NCBI RefSeq assembly: GCF_047495875.1
Contig: NC_092459.1
Location: 35,931,634 to 35,995,633 of the forward strand
Source: Pithys albifrons albifrons
Lineage: Eukaryota > Chordata > Aves > Passeriformes > Thamnophilidae
DNA: 64,000 nucleotides
Direction: 5' to 3'
Shown: in pieces, positions 37,501-52,500 of the stretch
Numbering within the stretch: position 1 is the first letter of the stretch
Layout: each line of letters starts with the position of its first letter
Notes under the pieces: generated by a model
Seen by the model: the letters and a program-made list of their open reading frames with translations, nothing else
What the model was told of the DNA's origin: nothing
The model's database searches: none
Made by a program: the position numbers and the translations under genes

Positions 37501-40500
37501 TGTATTCTCTAGGACAAAGAAATACTGGATACAGTATTACATTCTGATCAGTTAAAAATGGATTTCCAGTGGTACACATCCTCATGCATAAAGAGCAGAA
37601 AACTTAATTTCAGCAAATGCACTTACATAAATTGATGGAACTTAATACCAGCATGTTCTATGTTCAGAATCCAGTTTTCCTAGCTGAAACATTCTAAAGA
37701 GAATTGGCACCCTTGCATATTAGGCAGAATCTGCAAGTATGCTGCATTAAGGTTTTTGGGGAGAGTTCCACTGACTTCAGGCGTTTCTGTTGCTGAACTT
37801 AACAGAATAGGAGTTTTAAAGCTCTGTCTGTCAAAACATCAATTCAGTGTAAAGCCTGTTTTGGCAGCCATTACAAGTTCAAGTTAATGCAAACAAAAGT
37901 TCTTTCTGGAATGTGGATCAGAAAATGTATGCATGATATAATGGATACAATATGGTTTACTTTTAGCTCTGAAATGAACTAATGTTTTTCAGTGCACTTC
38001 ACTATTAAATAAAGAACATTGCAAATTCTCAGAAACACGTGACATGAGCAACAGAATGTGGTTTAACAGCAAGATATTCCATGTAGTCCAAATAATTCTT
38101 ACCTCATCAATTTGTTCATGAATTTTCTCTTTGTTTCCACTGTCCTCTTCCTGTTGCTCTTTTTCCTCATCCTTGGGAGGCTGTTTTTTATTATCCTTGT
38201 TTCCTGTCCCCACATTGTCATCTTTTGCAACAAGTTCTGAATCCTCCTATTAAGCAACAAATTCAAAAGAAATTTATGCTACCTGCTTTTCAAAGTCTCA
38301 GTGACAAGATACCATCTCCTACAGAAAAAAAAACCCAGAACACTAAACAAAACGTATCCTCTCAAACTATCCCTTTCCAAGACCATGAGCTATGACAGGA
38401 AGTTCACATTAAGAGAGTTTAATTACTCTGATATTTTTCTTCCCACCCATTTTGTCTTTACCTCATCCATTCCTGGTCCAGTTTCTTCTGTTTTACTACT
38501 AGCATCTTCATCATCATCATCATCTTCATCCCCCCAGAGCCTTTCATCCAGTTTATCATCAGCTTCAGCATTATCAAGATTTCCCATCTGCTTATCCAGT
38601 TCCTCCTCTTCATCTGAATTGTCTTCATTTTCTGTGTTTCAGTACAGAAGAGATAAAAGCTAATGTTTTTGTTAACTTAATAACAAAAAAGTTATCATAG
38701 GTAGCATCTTATCATCCTATGCAGTTGATGAGGTATGTGGAAAAAGACACACATGCACCAACAGGCAAAGAAGCAGTGTCCTAATATAGTTCAGAGTGTT
38801 CCCTTCACATAGAGCACTCTCTCCCGGAGATTAACTGAGTGGGTGAAAGTCCATCCCACTTTATCTGTTTATTAGTTTGGAATCTCCCTTCTCGTGCAGA
38901 TGAAATTATTCTTAGCATTGTCTCAGAGATTTGCAATTTATACACTACATTAGTTTCAGATGCTCAAGTTTACTCTTCCAAGTGAAGAACAGCTACCTTT
39001 TGGGTGAGTAGCAACTCAAATGAATCTACCAAATGTTGCTCTTTTAATCTATTTTTAAAAGCTAAAGCTACATCCTTTCCATTGCTTAAAAGTTAGCAAT
39101 GACTTCATAGACACGTTCTGAAGTTAACGGAAGCTATGTTCTCAAAGTGTTCTGATGATCTTCAACAGCTCAACAAAGTCAGTGACTAATTTTTGAAAGT
39201 GTCTGAAGGTCACAAAAGTGTCTATAGCTTACAACAGGAAGAAAGGATTGTTTCCCTTCATTCCAAAACCATCACAGTGAAAGAAGAGACAGTATTTCCT
39301 TTGTACACTTCTTTGCATTCCTATTAATACTTCTTAGTATTTGTACTCAAAGGGCACTGCTGGGAAAAGGTTTTTCACCCACAGTGTTAGCTGAGCACTG
39401 GAACAGGCTCCCCAAGGAAGTGGTCACAGCACCAAGCCTGATAGAGTTCAAGAAGCATTTGGAAAATGCTCTCAGGCACACAATGTCACTCTTGGGGATG
39501 GGTCCCGTGCTGGGCCAGGAGTTGGACTTCAATGATTCCAGAGAGTCCCTTGCAACTCAGGGTATTCTATGATTGTGTTGTTGAACACGGACTTTACAGT
39601 ATATGCTTTGTTATATAGAAGTATCAAATATTACAGGACTGATCTATAACTTTTCTTACAAGTTTGCCATAGTGGAAAAACCAAACCTTTTTTCTCCTGT
39701 TCTCCATCATGCATTTTTCCTTCAAAGTCTTCTGACATTTCAATTGCATTGTCTTCTCCTTCAATGTCTGGTTTAGAATCTTGATCCTCTTTCTCCTTCT
39801 CTTCACCCTTTCGAGAACTGTCTTCTATCTGAATTATTAGGAAAGTCAAAAATTACAATGGATCTTGCATACGTATTAAAGCTTACTTAACTACAACAAC
39901 AATATTTATAAGCTGATATGCAAAGATAAAAGCCAACATAAATAGGAGACTGAAAGTAACTCCATGTTTCTTTTACCCGAAACATACACACCATGGATTT
40001 CAGGAGCTTTTTCAGTTTTACCTCAATTAAACAAGAACAACACCAAACACTTGCCTGATCTTCACTTTCTATTTTGTCGCTCACATCTTTCTTGCCTTCC
40101 CCATCTCCAATACCACCATCCTCATAATCATGAAACTCTGTTGCTCCCTCTCCAGCCTCATCTTCAAGTAATTCTTTTGGCAGACAAAATCCCTACAAAG
40201 GCAAACAGAAACTCAAACCTTCTACAGTAGTAAGTACATCTTTCAGCTTAGTTTCTATATAAGAATTTGTACACATCAAATATATGCTTTCTTTATATCT
40301 GCTGTTATCTCTAATAACTTACCTTTTGGGCAAGCTCTGTAAAAATGCTAGTTAGAACAGAAAGCAATTTTCCAGTACTCCTGTGAGATGCCAGTGAAAT
40401 GGTGAGGTAGAACAGGATAAGGTCTGAATACTTGCAGAGCATGGGCTTTAGACGCACCAGCAAATAGCAGGACTGGTTGAAGACCTGCAGTTAAAATATA

Positions 40501-43500
40501 GATGTCAAACATGTACATACTGAGATGCACCTCAGAGAGCATGATGATACTGACAGAAAACAGATGCTTAAACCAGAAATGCCAGTAGGTGAATTTAAGT
40601 ACAATTTCCAAAGTTTCTGGAGCTGTCTTTAGATTTTTCACAAAACCTAAAAACATTGTCTGCTTACTAAAGGAACATCTGGCTTTTGCACTACAGAAGA
40701 CTAACTTATATTTGACCAGAATTTCTCACATGCTTCTAGTTCTAAAATATTGGGCAAGAAGAAGCAATGCACGTTTAACTGCCAAAGTTCACAATTCCAA
40801 ATCTCTTGAGACCCCTGAAGTGCTGGGGCCTGAACAACAGGCCCTGAGCCAAAGCTGACCTCTAGATAAACCTCACAACCTTATGTTATATTTAGTCATG
40901 CATCCGCTCATTAGCAAAAACTCTGTATGATCATTAGTAAAATATGTAGTATGATAAAGACTACACCTGTGTAAACATGTATGTTGCTTATAACAAAGAT
41001 ACATTTGTATTCGTTCATTAGTGAATATTTTTACCTCTTCATTAATGAAATACGTATGACTGTTAGTGAAATATGAATGCATTTATCCTTCTGTATTTAG
41101 GGACTGGTCAAGGCCATGGAAGATCTCCAGCCCTGTGGGGTGGTAGATGGTCAAAGCTGACTTCCTTGGTTTTCCCCTGAGCCCTGGCCAGGCTTTAGGG
41201 GAAACTCAAGAAGAGAGGGAAGCCAGATGTTTTCCTGCACTAAATAAGTGGTGTAAGCTTGTTTACTTAACAATATAAAAGCTGGATATTTCACAGCAAA
41301 GACAGAGACCTCACCTATGAGTGGATGCACTGTGTAGGATTTCCCAGTTCCCAGGAATGGTTCTCCAAGCCTTGCCTGTGACTGGGGCTCTCCAGCTGAC
41401 GTGTGGGTCTGGATGCTGACTATGGTAAGGCATCAGAGTAACTGGGGGTGTATCTTTCTTTATCACTACAGGCACTTTGTAGTAAGGATTAGGTGCATTG
41501 CTGATCTTATCCTTTTGTAATTATTTGCTCTTTTTGTAATGCTTTACTGTTTTGCACTATAGTAAAAATTACACATTTCTTCTTCAAGGTTGGTGTCTGT
41601 GTTTCTTGTGCTGACCCTCATCCCCTGGCAAAACTAACCCTAAGCCAAAAAGCTCTTGAGACGAATTTTACCTTATGTTTATCTGAAGTGTAATCTTCCC
41701 CATAAGATTTCAGGATTTCAAGGAGCTCTGAAATCTCTGAAATTGCTTTCTGCACATGTAAAGAATCCAAATCAGCAGAGAGATCTTCATCCAAAAGTTT
41801 AGTTATATGTCCCGCTTTAATTACATCGAAGGAAGCTGCATCCTCTTTGTTTGAAATACATAAAAAAATTGAAAATCGTCAGACATTGTAAAAATGTTAT
41901 AGCAAGCAATCTAGAAATATCTGTTCTATCTACTTAAATAGACAACTTCTATTAAAATGTCAATTTCCTTGTGTATTGGTACCTCTGCTAGATATACAAT
42001 TTAAGATATTTTAAGGTTTGCGTAGTTCAAACTCTTCTCTCCACTTAAGTAAGATAACGAACTTACCATTTTCCTCTGGAGATTCTTCTTCTTCTTTTCC
42101 ACCTTCCTGTTTTCTCTCTACCAAACATTGAATGGCATACAGAACAACATGGATCACAGCTTCCACTTTTGTTGAGAAGTGCTCCATGAACTCTTCATCC
42201 AGCTGTTGAATTCCTTTTAAACCATAACACATACAGTTTTACATGGAAACACATCAGATTACATGTCTCTATGTTTCCCTTATGCAAGGACCATGACAGC
42301 ACCATGCAATTTTCACTACACAGTTCTACCAAAATCTTCTACAACCATGGTGTAAGATCATCAACAGTGACAGTAAAAAAAATACACTGCACAAATTAGG
42401 CTGGGGCTAAATTTTGCAAGTTTGAATTTCATGGCGTGCTTCTGAATATCAGAATGAACATGGGGCCATCTTCAGAAATAACCAACCTAATGAATTCTTG
42501 TGGTTTTATCTGTATTACAAATCAGGCAGAGAAAAATTGTCCTTACCACTGCAATTTGACATGGAAGCAAGAAGCTGTGTTCTCCAGGCTGTGAAGTTTG
42601 CAGATGTATTATTAACTTCTTCTTGTATGTACCTTAGGCTCTTGATTAGGGTCATCTGATTTGCTGCTTGCCTGTCTGTCCCATTTGGAAGAAATAGGGA
42701 CTCTATGCCTTGTAACTGAGCTGAGACTTCCAGCAAACAACTCATAGCTGATGTGCAAACTTCAAAATCTCTCCTGAAACAGAAATACCATAATACTGAA
42801 AGAAGAACAAATGGTTCAATTTAAGACTAAACCTTTTCTTGGGTCACAGATAAGGGAGAGGCAGGAGATGTTGGTACTAGTAACATCAAGATTGTGGGTT
42901 CAATCTCTGTACTCATTTAAGAGTTGGACTTTATGATCCTTCTGGGTTCCTTCCAATCCAAAATATTCTGTGATTCTGTGGTCTCCATCTTGGATTTATT
43001 AAATAAAAAGTCTTGACAACAAGCTTATACTCTCACTGGTTGAAGCAGAGAGAAAATGAGAAGATTATTAAAATTAAAAAAAAATGTTTTTCAAGAGCAC
43101 CTGAACCCACTTTTCAAGATATGCACAGGCAAGCATTTTCAACATGACTTCACACATCTTATATGAAAACAGAGGAGAGATTCAATTTCCTGCATATGTA
43201 GAACTCACCAGGAGTAAAACAAGGTGTCATGTGACTGCTGTCTTATTTTGTCCACTTCTGCTTTCATTGTCTTCACGTTTGCCAGCATTGTGGTCAGTTG
43301 TGTAGATACCTGCTGCCATAACTGATCCTTATTTCGCATCCTGCATCCAGGAGGCAATTGCTCAGCTGTTACTGGAGACAAGTATTTTAGCTCTGAGGGA
43401 ATTAGGTCAGGTATTTCTGTTAAAACATTTCCAATTTCAGGTCCCGAACTCTGAAAAATGTTTGTTTTGACATCCATCCTTTCACTGTCATTGCACTCAG

Positions 43501-46500
43501 TTAACTCTTCTTTTGGGCAGCACTGAATAAACCAAGACAGTTCCTCGAGAACCATCATGCACTGCATGGAAAGTTGCTGCAGTTTGTTAGTCCAGCACTG
43601 AATACTGTCTTGAGGTGGAAATGCTGCATTATATTCTCTGTCAGCAGTCAACCTAGAATCTATCTCTTGTATGTAGCCCAGGAGGTTCCTAGTCAAGAAG
43701 AAAGAAGTTACAATCACTGAGTTTTATGTTATACTTCCCTTTTAAAAGGTCAACCCTCAGACTAAATTAACAAAAAATAAACTAGATAATATGGACTCAG
43801 TGGAATACAAACCTTTCCTGGAATAACTAAAGTGACAGTTTTGTTGTGGGTTTTTTTGATTTTTTTTTAAATTCGCTTAGTGAATTTTTCTCTCCGTTGC
43901 ACTGTTTAAGTTGTCCTGAAAACAGAGCTTTGTAATATTTCTCAAAATCTATGCTATCTTTTCAAACTCCTGGCCTGATACTCAAATACTGTTTATTTTC
44001 CTCCATTGTAAAAGTAAATCAGATTCTAACAAAGCACACCTTCATTTTCTTTTGTGCTGTATAACAGTCAGCTCATAAAAACGATTAGTCTGATTTGTGA
44101 TCAAAGTCACAGCAGTGCAGTGAAGTATCTTAGAAGTTTTACTATTCCTCCAACTGCAAAGTTCAGGAGTTTGTTTTATTGGTTTGTTTTGTTTTGTTTT
44201 TCAAGTTTCATGAGGTTAAAATAAATTTTGCATGAGAATCTCCATTGCAGATCTTCTCTGTACAAAGGGATGAGCGCCTAACTTGACTTCAAAAAATTTT
44301 ATGGATTATAGTAGTGATGAGCACCAATAATGTCAAACAATGATGATGTTTGCAATGAAACTGATGAGTCAAGCAATGGAGTGAAAAAAATCACAGTAAG
44401 AAAGAAAGATTTCTCATACACTTTTCCTTTTACAGTTTTGACAAAAGATTTCTAGAATTTTTCTTTCCAAGCTGTTCTTATGTTTTGGCTGAAAGTTCCA
44501 TCCAGATCATTTATTTGCTCCAGATCAAGCCAACAGCTTGAACGTAACCAAAATTAACTTAGGCCAATACCAAATGAGAGAGATTTAACAATCTGCAAGT
44601 TTAATGGTTTAACTGTGTTATTGCATGGTCTTCATGTATGCCTAAACTGTTTTCCAAAATACTATGACAGGATCAACTTAAATCTTTTCTACTAGGCTAA
44701 AGTGAGGGGAGGACAGAAATGGGGAAGTAGAAGGAATTCTAATTTTTTTTTTCTTAGTTTCCATTTTTATTGAACTGAATTGCTTACTTGTCAAACTCCT
44801 TGCCAGCATTTAAAATGCTGGAAAATGAAAAATACCTCAGTAAGATCCACTGCTCTGTCAATGCAGTAAGAGACCGTCTCTGTCTGACAAGCATCTGCAG
44901 GAGGTGCGCAGTGAACCCTCTGCATCGTTCAATGCTACCTAGTCCAATATCCTAAAGAAAATAGATACAGAAAAAGTGGGAGGGAACAGTTGGATCAATA
45001 AGCAGACAACAACATTCTCTGTGCCTCACTTTCATTTCACTGAGCAGGATGAAAGGTTGTGGTTTAATTGAAAAAGTCCTAAAATGCAGACAAGAGTTAT
45101 AATTATTACAGTTTCCCCATCTTCATCTTTTCTGCGTCTTCCATATACCCTGCATACAAATTGGATTTTCAAGTAGCTTTTGCAATAGTCACATTAAATT
45201 TCACTCCACTGCAGCAATTCTTATCAGGAATTTCGTTCCAACAGTAAATCTACCTTATATAAATAATGACTAAAATCTAAAGAGATACCAGCCTAAATAC
45301 TTTACATTCATGACCCTTACTAAAATCCCTTCCACAGTTCATTTTACCAGATATAATGACAATTACTTTCTCTCCTTTCATTAGGAGTGGTCCCATTTTA
45401 AAGCTCAGAATAAATTGTCACAACACAGAGCATAACCAATCACAGCAACATTCCATTACTTGTGGCCATTATCAGTGGTGACTTTGATAAGATCATGTTG
45501 GAAAACAAGGGGTAAAGCCTAGTGAGAGGAAGAGCATCTGGAAGAGATCCTATTTTTCAGGAATGCTGGAAAAATGGTACTGGTTTGGCAGAGCTCACTT
45601 GTCTATTATACTGATATTAGACCACCTTTTAAACAAAGAAATATATTGGCATTTTTGTGTTGGACACAGACTCCAGTTTTGCCCAATTATAATTATTAAC
45701 TCATTTCTTCACAAGCACCAAGTATCACTAGGTTTATTTTCCTAACAAGTTTGGAGTCAGCATTTCATGAGCTTTCTTCATACACAAAAAGTAGCAATTT
45801 GGGATCTGCTGACCTTGAAGATATCGTACTTCAAACAGATCATTAACCTGGTTCTGATTTTGTTTCTGCATGAACCAACAGGTTTTAAAATGCTGCATTT
45901 AATGAGTGGTCCAGAAATGTCATATTTTGTATTAAATTACAGAACACAGCACTACTTCACGTCACCTTTTTGCTAACTAGAAAATTTCAGTCCAAGCTGA
46001 TAAAATAGTTAACAGAAGTAGGATTTCTATTTTTACCTTAGCAGGCGCTAACAATGCTGTCTGGAGCCGGGAGTGACGTGCAAGTGACCGATAGAAATAC
46101 TTCTGGCATCCATCCCAGGCAGAAGAAATCTCTGTCAGCAACCTGACAGAGCACAAAAAGTCTGGTGTTAGAAAACACCTGGAAGCTTTTCAACCTAATA
46201 ATTTTGCTTATAATTTGTTGTTTTCCAAATGCACTGATCTTGAAATTCTTAATTGTTTCTACCAAGTGTCCTAATTTCTATAATAAACCCTAAGGAAACC
46301 CCAAATAATAGCAGCAAGATCTCTATTTTTGAATATCACTTAACACTTAAAGAGTGATTTTATTATTTTTCTTCCCCCGTGCAGCTAAATCAAGCTTGAT
46401 ACAGACTCCTTTATTTCGGCCTTGATGAAAGATATCATAAACTAAACCCTTATATTCGAGGAGGATAAGAACCAGCATGTCTCAATGACAAAAAACCCCC

Positions 46501-49500
46501 AACACTTATTGTCTGAAAAAACAATTAAAAAAAATATAGAAGAGTATCTTTCCTTTAAGAAAGGTTTTCCAGAAATGCCCACTTTGAAGTGTATGTTTTT
46601 TCTCTTGCAATATCCCATTATTTAATGAAGACAAAACAATTAAGTAATCCCTGCAAATCACAACTCATCTTTAGTAAAATCATTAGCAGTTTAGAGCCTA
46701 ACATGATGCTAGCAAAGCATATCAGGCAATGCTGGACAGAGGAGGGTTAACTGAAATCTAATTCATGGAAATAATGAAAGAGTACAGTTATCAAAAGTAC
46801 AAATTTTTTTAAAAAAACGGAAACAAAACCCCACCAAACCCTTACTCAGTTCCATGTGCCAGTACAGTATGTACAGGATTTTCTGAGAAGTAACGAGAGG
46901 AACGGAATCTGCAAAATCCTAACATGCAATGAATTGTATATACTACAACTGCAATTAACACTATCTAAAAGTAAAAAAAAAATACTGTATACATACGTGG
47001 CATCCAGCTCATGTGCACAATTCAGCACAGCCAATGCACTATGCAAGTCCAGTGGACGTAGGTAGAGTAAGTTGTGATACCCTTTTGAACGGGACCACGA
47101 AAGACCTTTCCGGTATGACAAACCTGAAATGATATTTGAGCACACATGCCTTTATGCCCACATTCTTTTATATGAAAAGTGTCACTCTGGTATTAATGGC
47201 ATGAAGATGCAAAATCCTCTGATGTGGTTTTCTCCCTGATGTTGTCTGATTTTGAGAAGTCTTTGAACATTCTGCAAATTTTGTAATGTAAACACATTGT
47301 AGCTTAGCTATCTTCAGATGAACAGAGCTGAACAACACAGCTGAAAAAAGACAACCACTGCTCTGTGTGTATAAAGGACTTTTCAATAAACTGGCTCAGG
47401 GATCATCATCTCATTTTTAAGACATGAAAAGGCTGGTGAATGAGGAAGATAAAGATGTCACCTGAAATCAAAGATGAAGCCCATTAAAGAATTTTAACCC
47501 CAGGTGTTAATGAAATATTCATAGTATGTTATTCCTCCAGCACAGATTTCACAGGGCAGGAATAGCAGATACTCTTTTGGGACCAGTGGGTGCAAAAAAT
47601 GCCATCAATAAGATCATTCAGTGCCCACAGCTCTACCACACTTCTGCCAATCTGATCTCAGAGAGTCTGTCAGCTGAGAGATGGGCTCTCATTCTAATGA
47701 ACTAACTTTATTTCAGCTCCAGATCAGAAGAGAGATGCAAGACAGTGAGCTTTCCTCTTGTTTCTAGAAGCTGGGCAGTGACTTCTGACAGGAAATAAAG
47801 CAGATTTTTGCTTCAAAAAAGTGACAGTTGTAAATGTGATGGAACATAAAAATATAAGGTATGTGAAGGGGCAAGCACACCAGGCCTCATAGTCAAAGAG
47901 AAAGAGACCTAAATCCTTCTAAATTTATTAGTGACTTTATGACTTCAAGAACATCATATTACAGTGGGTTTAGATGTATTGGCAAAAATAATAAAATGCT
48001 CGAGAACTTTTAATTTTAAACCAAGCCTATTTTTAGTCAAAGCTCACCTGTTTTAGCAAGACTTTTAAAGAGATCTGACAAAGCTCGTTGCTTTTGCATC
48101 TGAATATGCTTTGCCTCTGATTTCTGCTTCTCTTTAGTTGATGTCTGATCAAATGTTAAATTTTGCAGATCAGCTACAGAAACAATAATACCACCTGTAT
48201 AAAAGGAAGAGGACAAAAGAGATGTGAAAATTTAATGCACACAAAGCAGCTGTGAGATTTGTTCCATTTATTTTACAGAGATCAGCTGTGGTATGGAAAT
48301 CACAAGAATACTTTACCTGTAAACTGGTCAAGGTTTTCCACCAGACGTAAGAATGAATTGTTTTCTGTAACTGCTGTACACATCTTCCTCATTTTTTTAG
48401 TAAGCTTAGGCAGACGGTACTGAAGAGATTCTGTGTGAAATGTAATGCCATCCTGCCATTCTTCTGGGAGTGCTTCCTGAGAAAAAGATTGAAAGAAAAT
48501 TATACACACATACTCAAAACTGTCTTGTTTTACCGCTCCGAGTAAATCACTACAAAAATAAGGGCTGAATTCTGCATTTCTTAAACCCCAAAAGGTGTCA
48601 TGTGATCCTTTGAACAGGTCAGCACCAACAGTTGAGGAAAATCATAGTACATGTATGTCAGGCATACATTAGTTTTGAAAACAGTCAGACAAATGGAAGA
48701 TGCTGTGATCCTAGTGTCTTAGGTGTTTGTCATTACCTCTTTCAGAGGTTATTACTGCTTCAGATTTGCTTCCTCTGTCTTACAAGCTCAAAGGCACTAA
48801 CCCAAATCACTAATGTCCTCATGGCGTTAGATAAGAACACTCTCATGTACTCTTCACTAAACACAAATTTGTTCCTAAAGAACAACAAAACCAGTATGCA
48901 AGTAGAAATTATTAAATAACATAAATAATTCCCCAGCACGTCCAAAGCTCATCCCCAGAGTCTGTGCAATTTAAGTTTTCATGCATCTTTAAGGAATGAA
49001 GACAACATGAAACTCGAAGAAGTAAAACCAGTAACCCTATTAACTATCACTAATAGGCTTGCCCAATCAACAAACCGAACCCTCAATCCATTAAGCACAT
49101 TAGATTTGCATTAGATTTCTGCCTCCTCACTCTACTCTCCTGAATGTCACAGGAAATGTGCAAGATCAGCCACCCTCTTGGTTTGAAGAAACTCAACAAA
49201 ACAGAGTAAATGAGCATTTCCCACTCACCCCAAATTCCGATGAGCTACAATTGCCTCCTTGCATCTTGTTAATAAAGAAGAATGGTGTGAATAAGAATCT
49301 ATTCCAGGAAGAAAATTAGCTGACTTTCTCTATGAGCTGGATAATTTGAGATGTACTAAACTGAGACACTGAAGCAGGATTTGCCATGTGTCAGCTCATC
49401 CAAGGCAAATGTTCACAGTACACAAACTGTCAGTCAACAACAAATGTAAGACAACAGAACATTCCCCTTTCGGGATCCAAGCCCAAAGTGATTTAATATT

Positions 49501-52500
49501 TAATCAGAGCTTATATACACACTAATCCTACAGCTACGTGATCATGTGTTTGGTCCTTGTTTGGAAGAAATGCGTAGTAACTTCAACTCGCAGTCAGTAT
49601 TTTACTGCACTAGTAGGGATGCAACAAATTGCTGCAGACAATACATAAGCAACTTGGGAGATGAAATGTCTAACTGTCTCATCTCTGTCTTAGAGATATA
49701 ATACTTGTCTTTTCATGCTGCATTCCCACCCATCCACAGTGTTTCATAACACTGAACGCAAGTAAGTTTAGGATAAATTCAACAAATTTGACACTTACAT
49801 AAGACTGTCCTGCATAAATCAGTGAAAAGCAACTTATAGATGAAAATACTCCACCCACATTTAAAATAAATGCAGTCACCTTGGCAACATCTGTTCTAGC
49901 AGACAGAATCTTTCTTAATGTGCTGTTTAGCCTCTGAACTTTGGTTTCTTTGTTCTCAGATTCTTCCTGCTTTTGTACACAGTCCAGCTGCTCTTCCTTA
50001 CCAATTTCCACCAAGGCAGGCTGACATGGCTCATTCAGAACAACTTCAAACTTCTTCATGAATTTAAAGAGGGTTCTGAATACCAAAGGAAAGCAAAAGT
50101 GTTACTGGGTTTTATAATCCTAGAAATCTCTCAGCTGCTGGAAATAAATGTTTCCACTGCATTTCCACTTCCACTGCAGAAGTACTGTTGCATTCAAATT
50201 TAACATCATACAGAAACCATCTAGAAGGAGGTTTCTAAATAGAGACCTTAATTTCAAGTTCTGAGTTACCTGCGTATTTTTTCAACTGATTGCTTTATAG
50301 CCCAGAAGCTGACATCATTCCACTTGGAAATTTTCACAAATTCCTATTAGGAAAAGAAATAATCACTGGGATTGCTTATATAAATAAAATGAAATATTTT
50401 CATATCAAAAATTATCTTTAATGCTGATCAGCTATGATGACCTGGTAGTCTTAAAATGCAAGACATTTAGTAAGTGAGTAAATTATTGCACAGGCATCTT
50501 AGCCCATTAATATACACATTTATGCTAAAACTGCTGCATAGAACCCTGTTGTAAAATCCAAATGGGCTTCATCGATGGGCAGAAACCTTCATAGATAAAT
50601 GGGACTGATCAAACATTAAAGCCTTCAACAACCCCTCCACACACACATCAAAAATAAATTCTTGCCAGAGAAGATGTGAAGTATAGGCAGATTTCAGTGG
50701 CCAACAGAGTTGTTATACACAAATTCAAATAATATCTGCTCTACTGTTCCTTTGATTATATCAACATATTGCCTAAGCCAAGTTTCCTTTTACCTTAAGC
50801 TCTTTTTCTATGGGTTGACGAAGTTCAGTGATTCTGGCCTCAACACACTCTGAAAACTGCTTATAGTAATGGTACAGATTCCACAGGATGCTGCACAGAA
50901 CATCTAGAAGGGACAGACAATAAAAATCTTATTTTACAATAGGATATTCTTCAGTATCATAACAAGAAATGCACCCCAGTTTTTTCTGGAATCATGAAGC
51001 TTAGCTTGGGAAGTCTGGAATACCTGACAGCCAGGTTGCTGTAAAGATGACAACACATGTAATGATAACACAACTTACCTTTTTCAGCTACTTGAGGCAT
51101 CAGCAAGACATGGCAGTGGAAAACCAGTAGTGCTTGAAGACGTGCATGAAACTCTCCTAGAGTGGAGCCTTCAATGAAAGCCTGTAATGTGCTCACCAAG
51201 GTTTTCAGATCCATTTGCTCAGTTTCTGAACATTGCATCAGAAATTTAGAAGGAATGTGAGAGAAAACAAAAAACCCAAAAGATCAACGTGAAAATTGTT
51301 GTCTGCTTTTTGTAAACTTTCAGCTAAATATCAGGTCTTTATTAGGAAAGGTTCCAGACAAATTAGGAAAGGGGCAGAGAGAGGAAGAATTCTAATTTAA
51401 TAAGTAAAACCAACAAACACCACACTGAAAGAAAGGACAGGGAATGAGAAGCAGCATTAAGATAGTGACTGAGAAGGCCATTTACGAGTCCAATTTCAGA
51501 GTCCATCAAGTACTCTAAGTGCACTTGTTATTCTCTATGAACGAATGGCTTTTTCAGTCATGATGAGCCATACTACAGATTAGTTGCTGCCAGTTCCTTA
51601 ACTCCTCAAAATCATGAGGAGAGAAATAGATCACAGACAAATCTGGTAGAGAATACAGTGTATTACCTATAGAAGATGACATATGTAACATGGATTATGC
51701 AATATAACCCAGGGATCATCAAGTAAGTGCATTAATTCATCCTGCGATGGGAAGAACTCTGCCTCATGCCAGAGGATACTGCTTTCATCTTTCCAATTCC
51801 ATTAAATTGGGGGAGGCAAGGGAGTGAGGGCAGTATTCTTTACCCTGTTTTATGTAACATGAACAGCTGCAGACAGATTTGCTAAGAACAGTATGTACCA
51901 AAACATACTTACTGTATGAACTCTTTAGGCTTTATACAGAATGTTACAAGCAGTTCAGCTGGGATATGAGATATGCTTTCTATAGCTAAAAAAATGAGGT
52001 GCCTTTTCCAGTTGCAGATGGAGGCTTCCTACCCTCCAAATCTCTTTGAAATGTTTTCATGTGCATGATGCACAGCTGCCACAGTTGTGCATTCTTTCAG
52101 ACGCTTTTTAGATATCTTTTTTCTTTAGACCATATACAGTGTTGGCTCTATGAACCACAGGTGGTTTCAGAAATACACACAAGCAAAGTTTACTCCATAT
52201 AGAAGACCTTATACAGTCATAAAATTTATTGTAGGGCAAAGAACTACATTTGAAAGTGCATTGTCAAATTCTGGCATTTTGCACCTTTATCATGCATCCT
52301 TAGTAACTGCTAGAACTGCATCACACATTCATTTTAAGGCCAGCACTTACCTTCTGTAGTTGCCTCTGTCTGTTCTTGAACATACTTCTCAATCATCTGA
52401 TAGATTGAGAACCAGTGCTTTGTGGATTTCTCTACATGTTGCTTCATAACGTTATCCAAACTTACTGACCAGCAACTGAAAACAATAAGGAAGGGGAGAA

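Noticed and set aside
44330..44370. C/D-box snoRNA in an MDN1 intron
   Set aside because: TGATGA- and CTGA-like boxes occur, but their spacing is too short for a box C/D snoRNA and there is no terminal stem.
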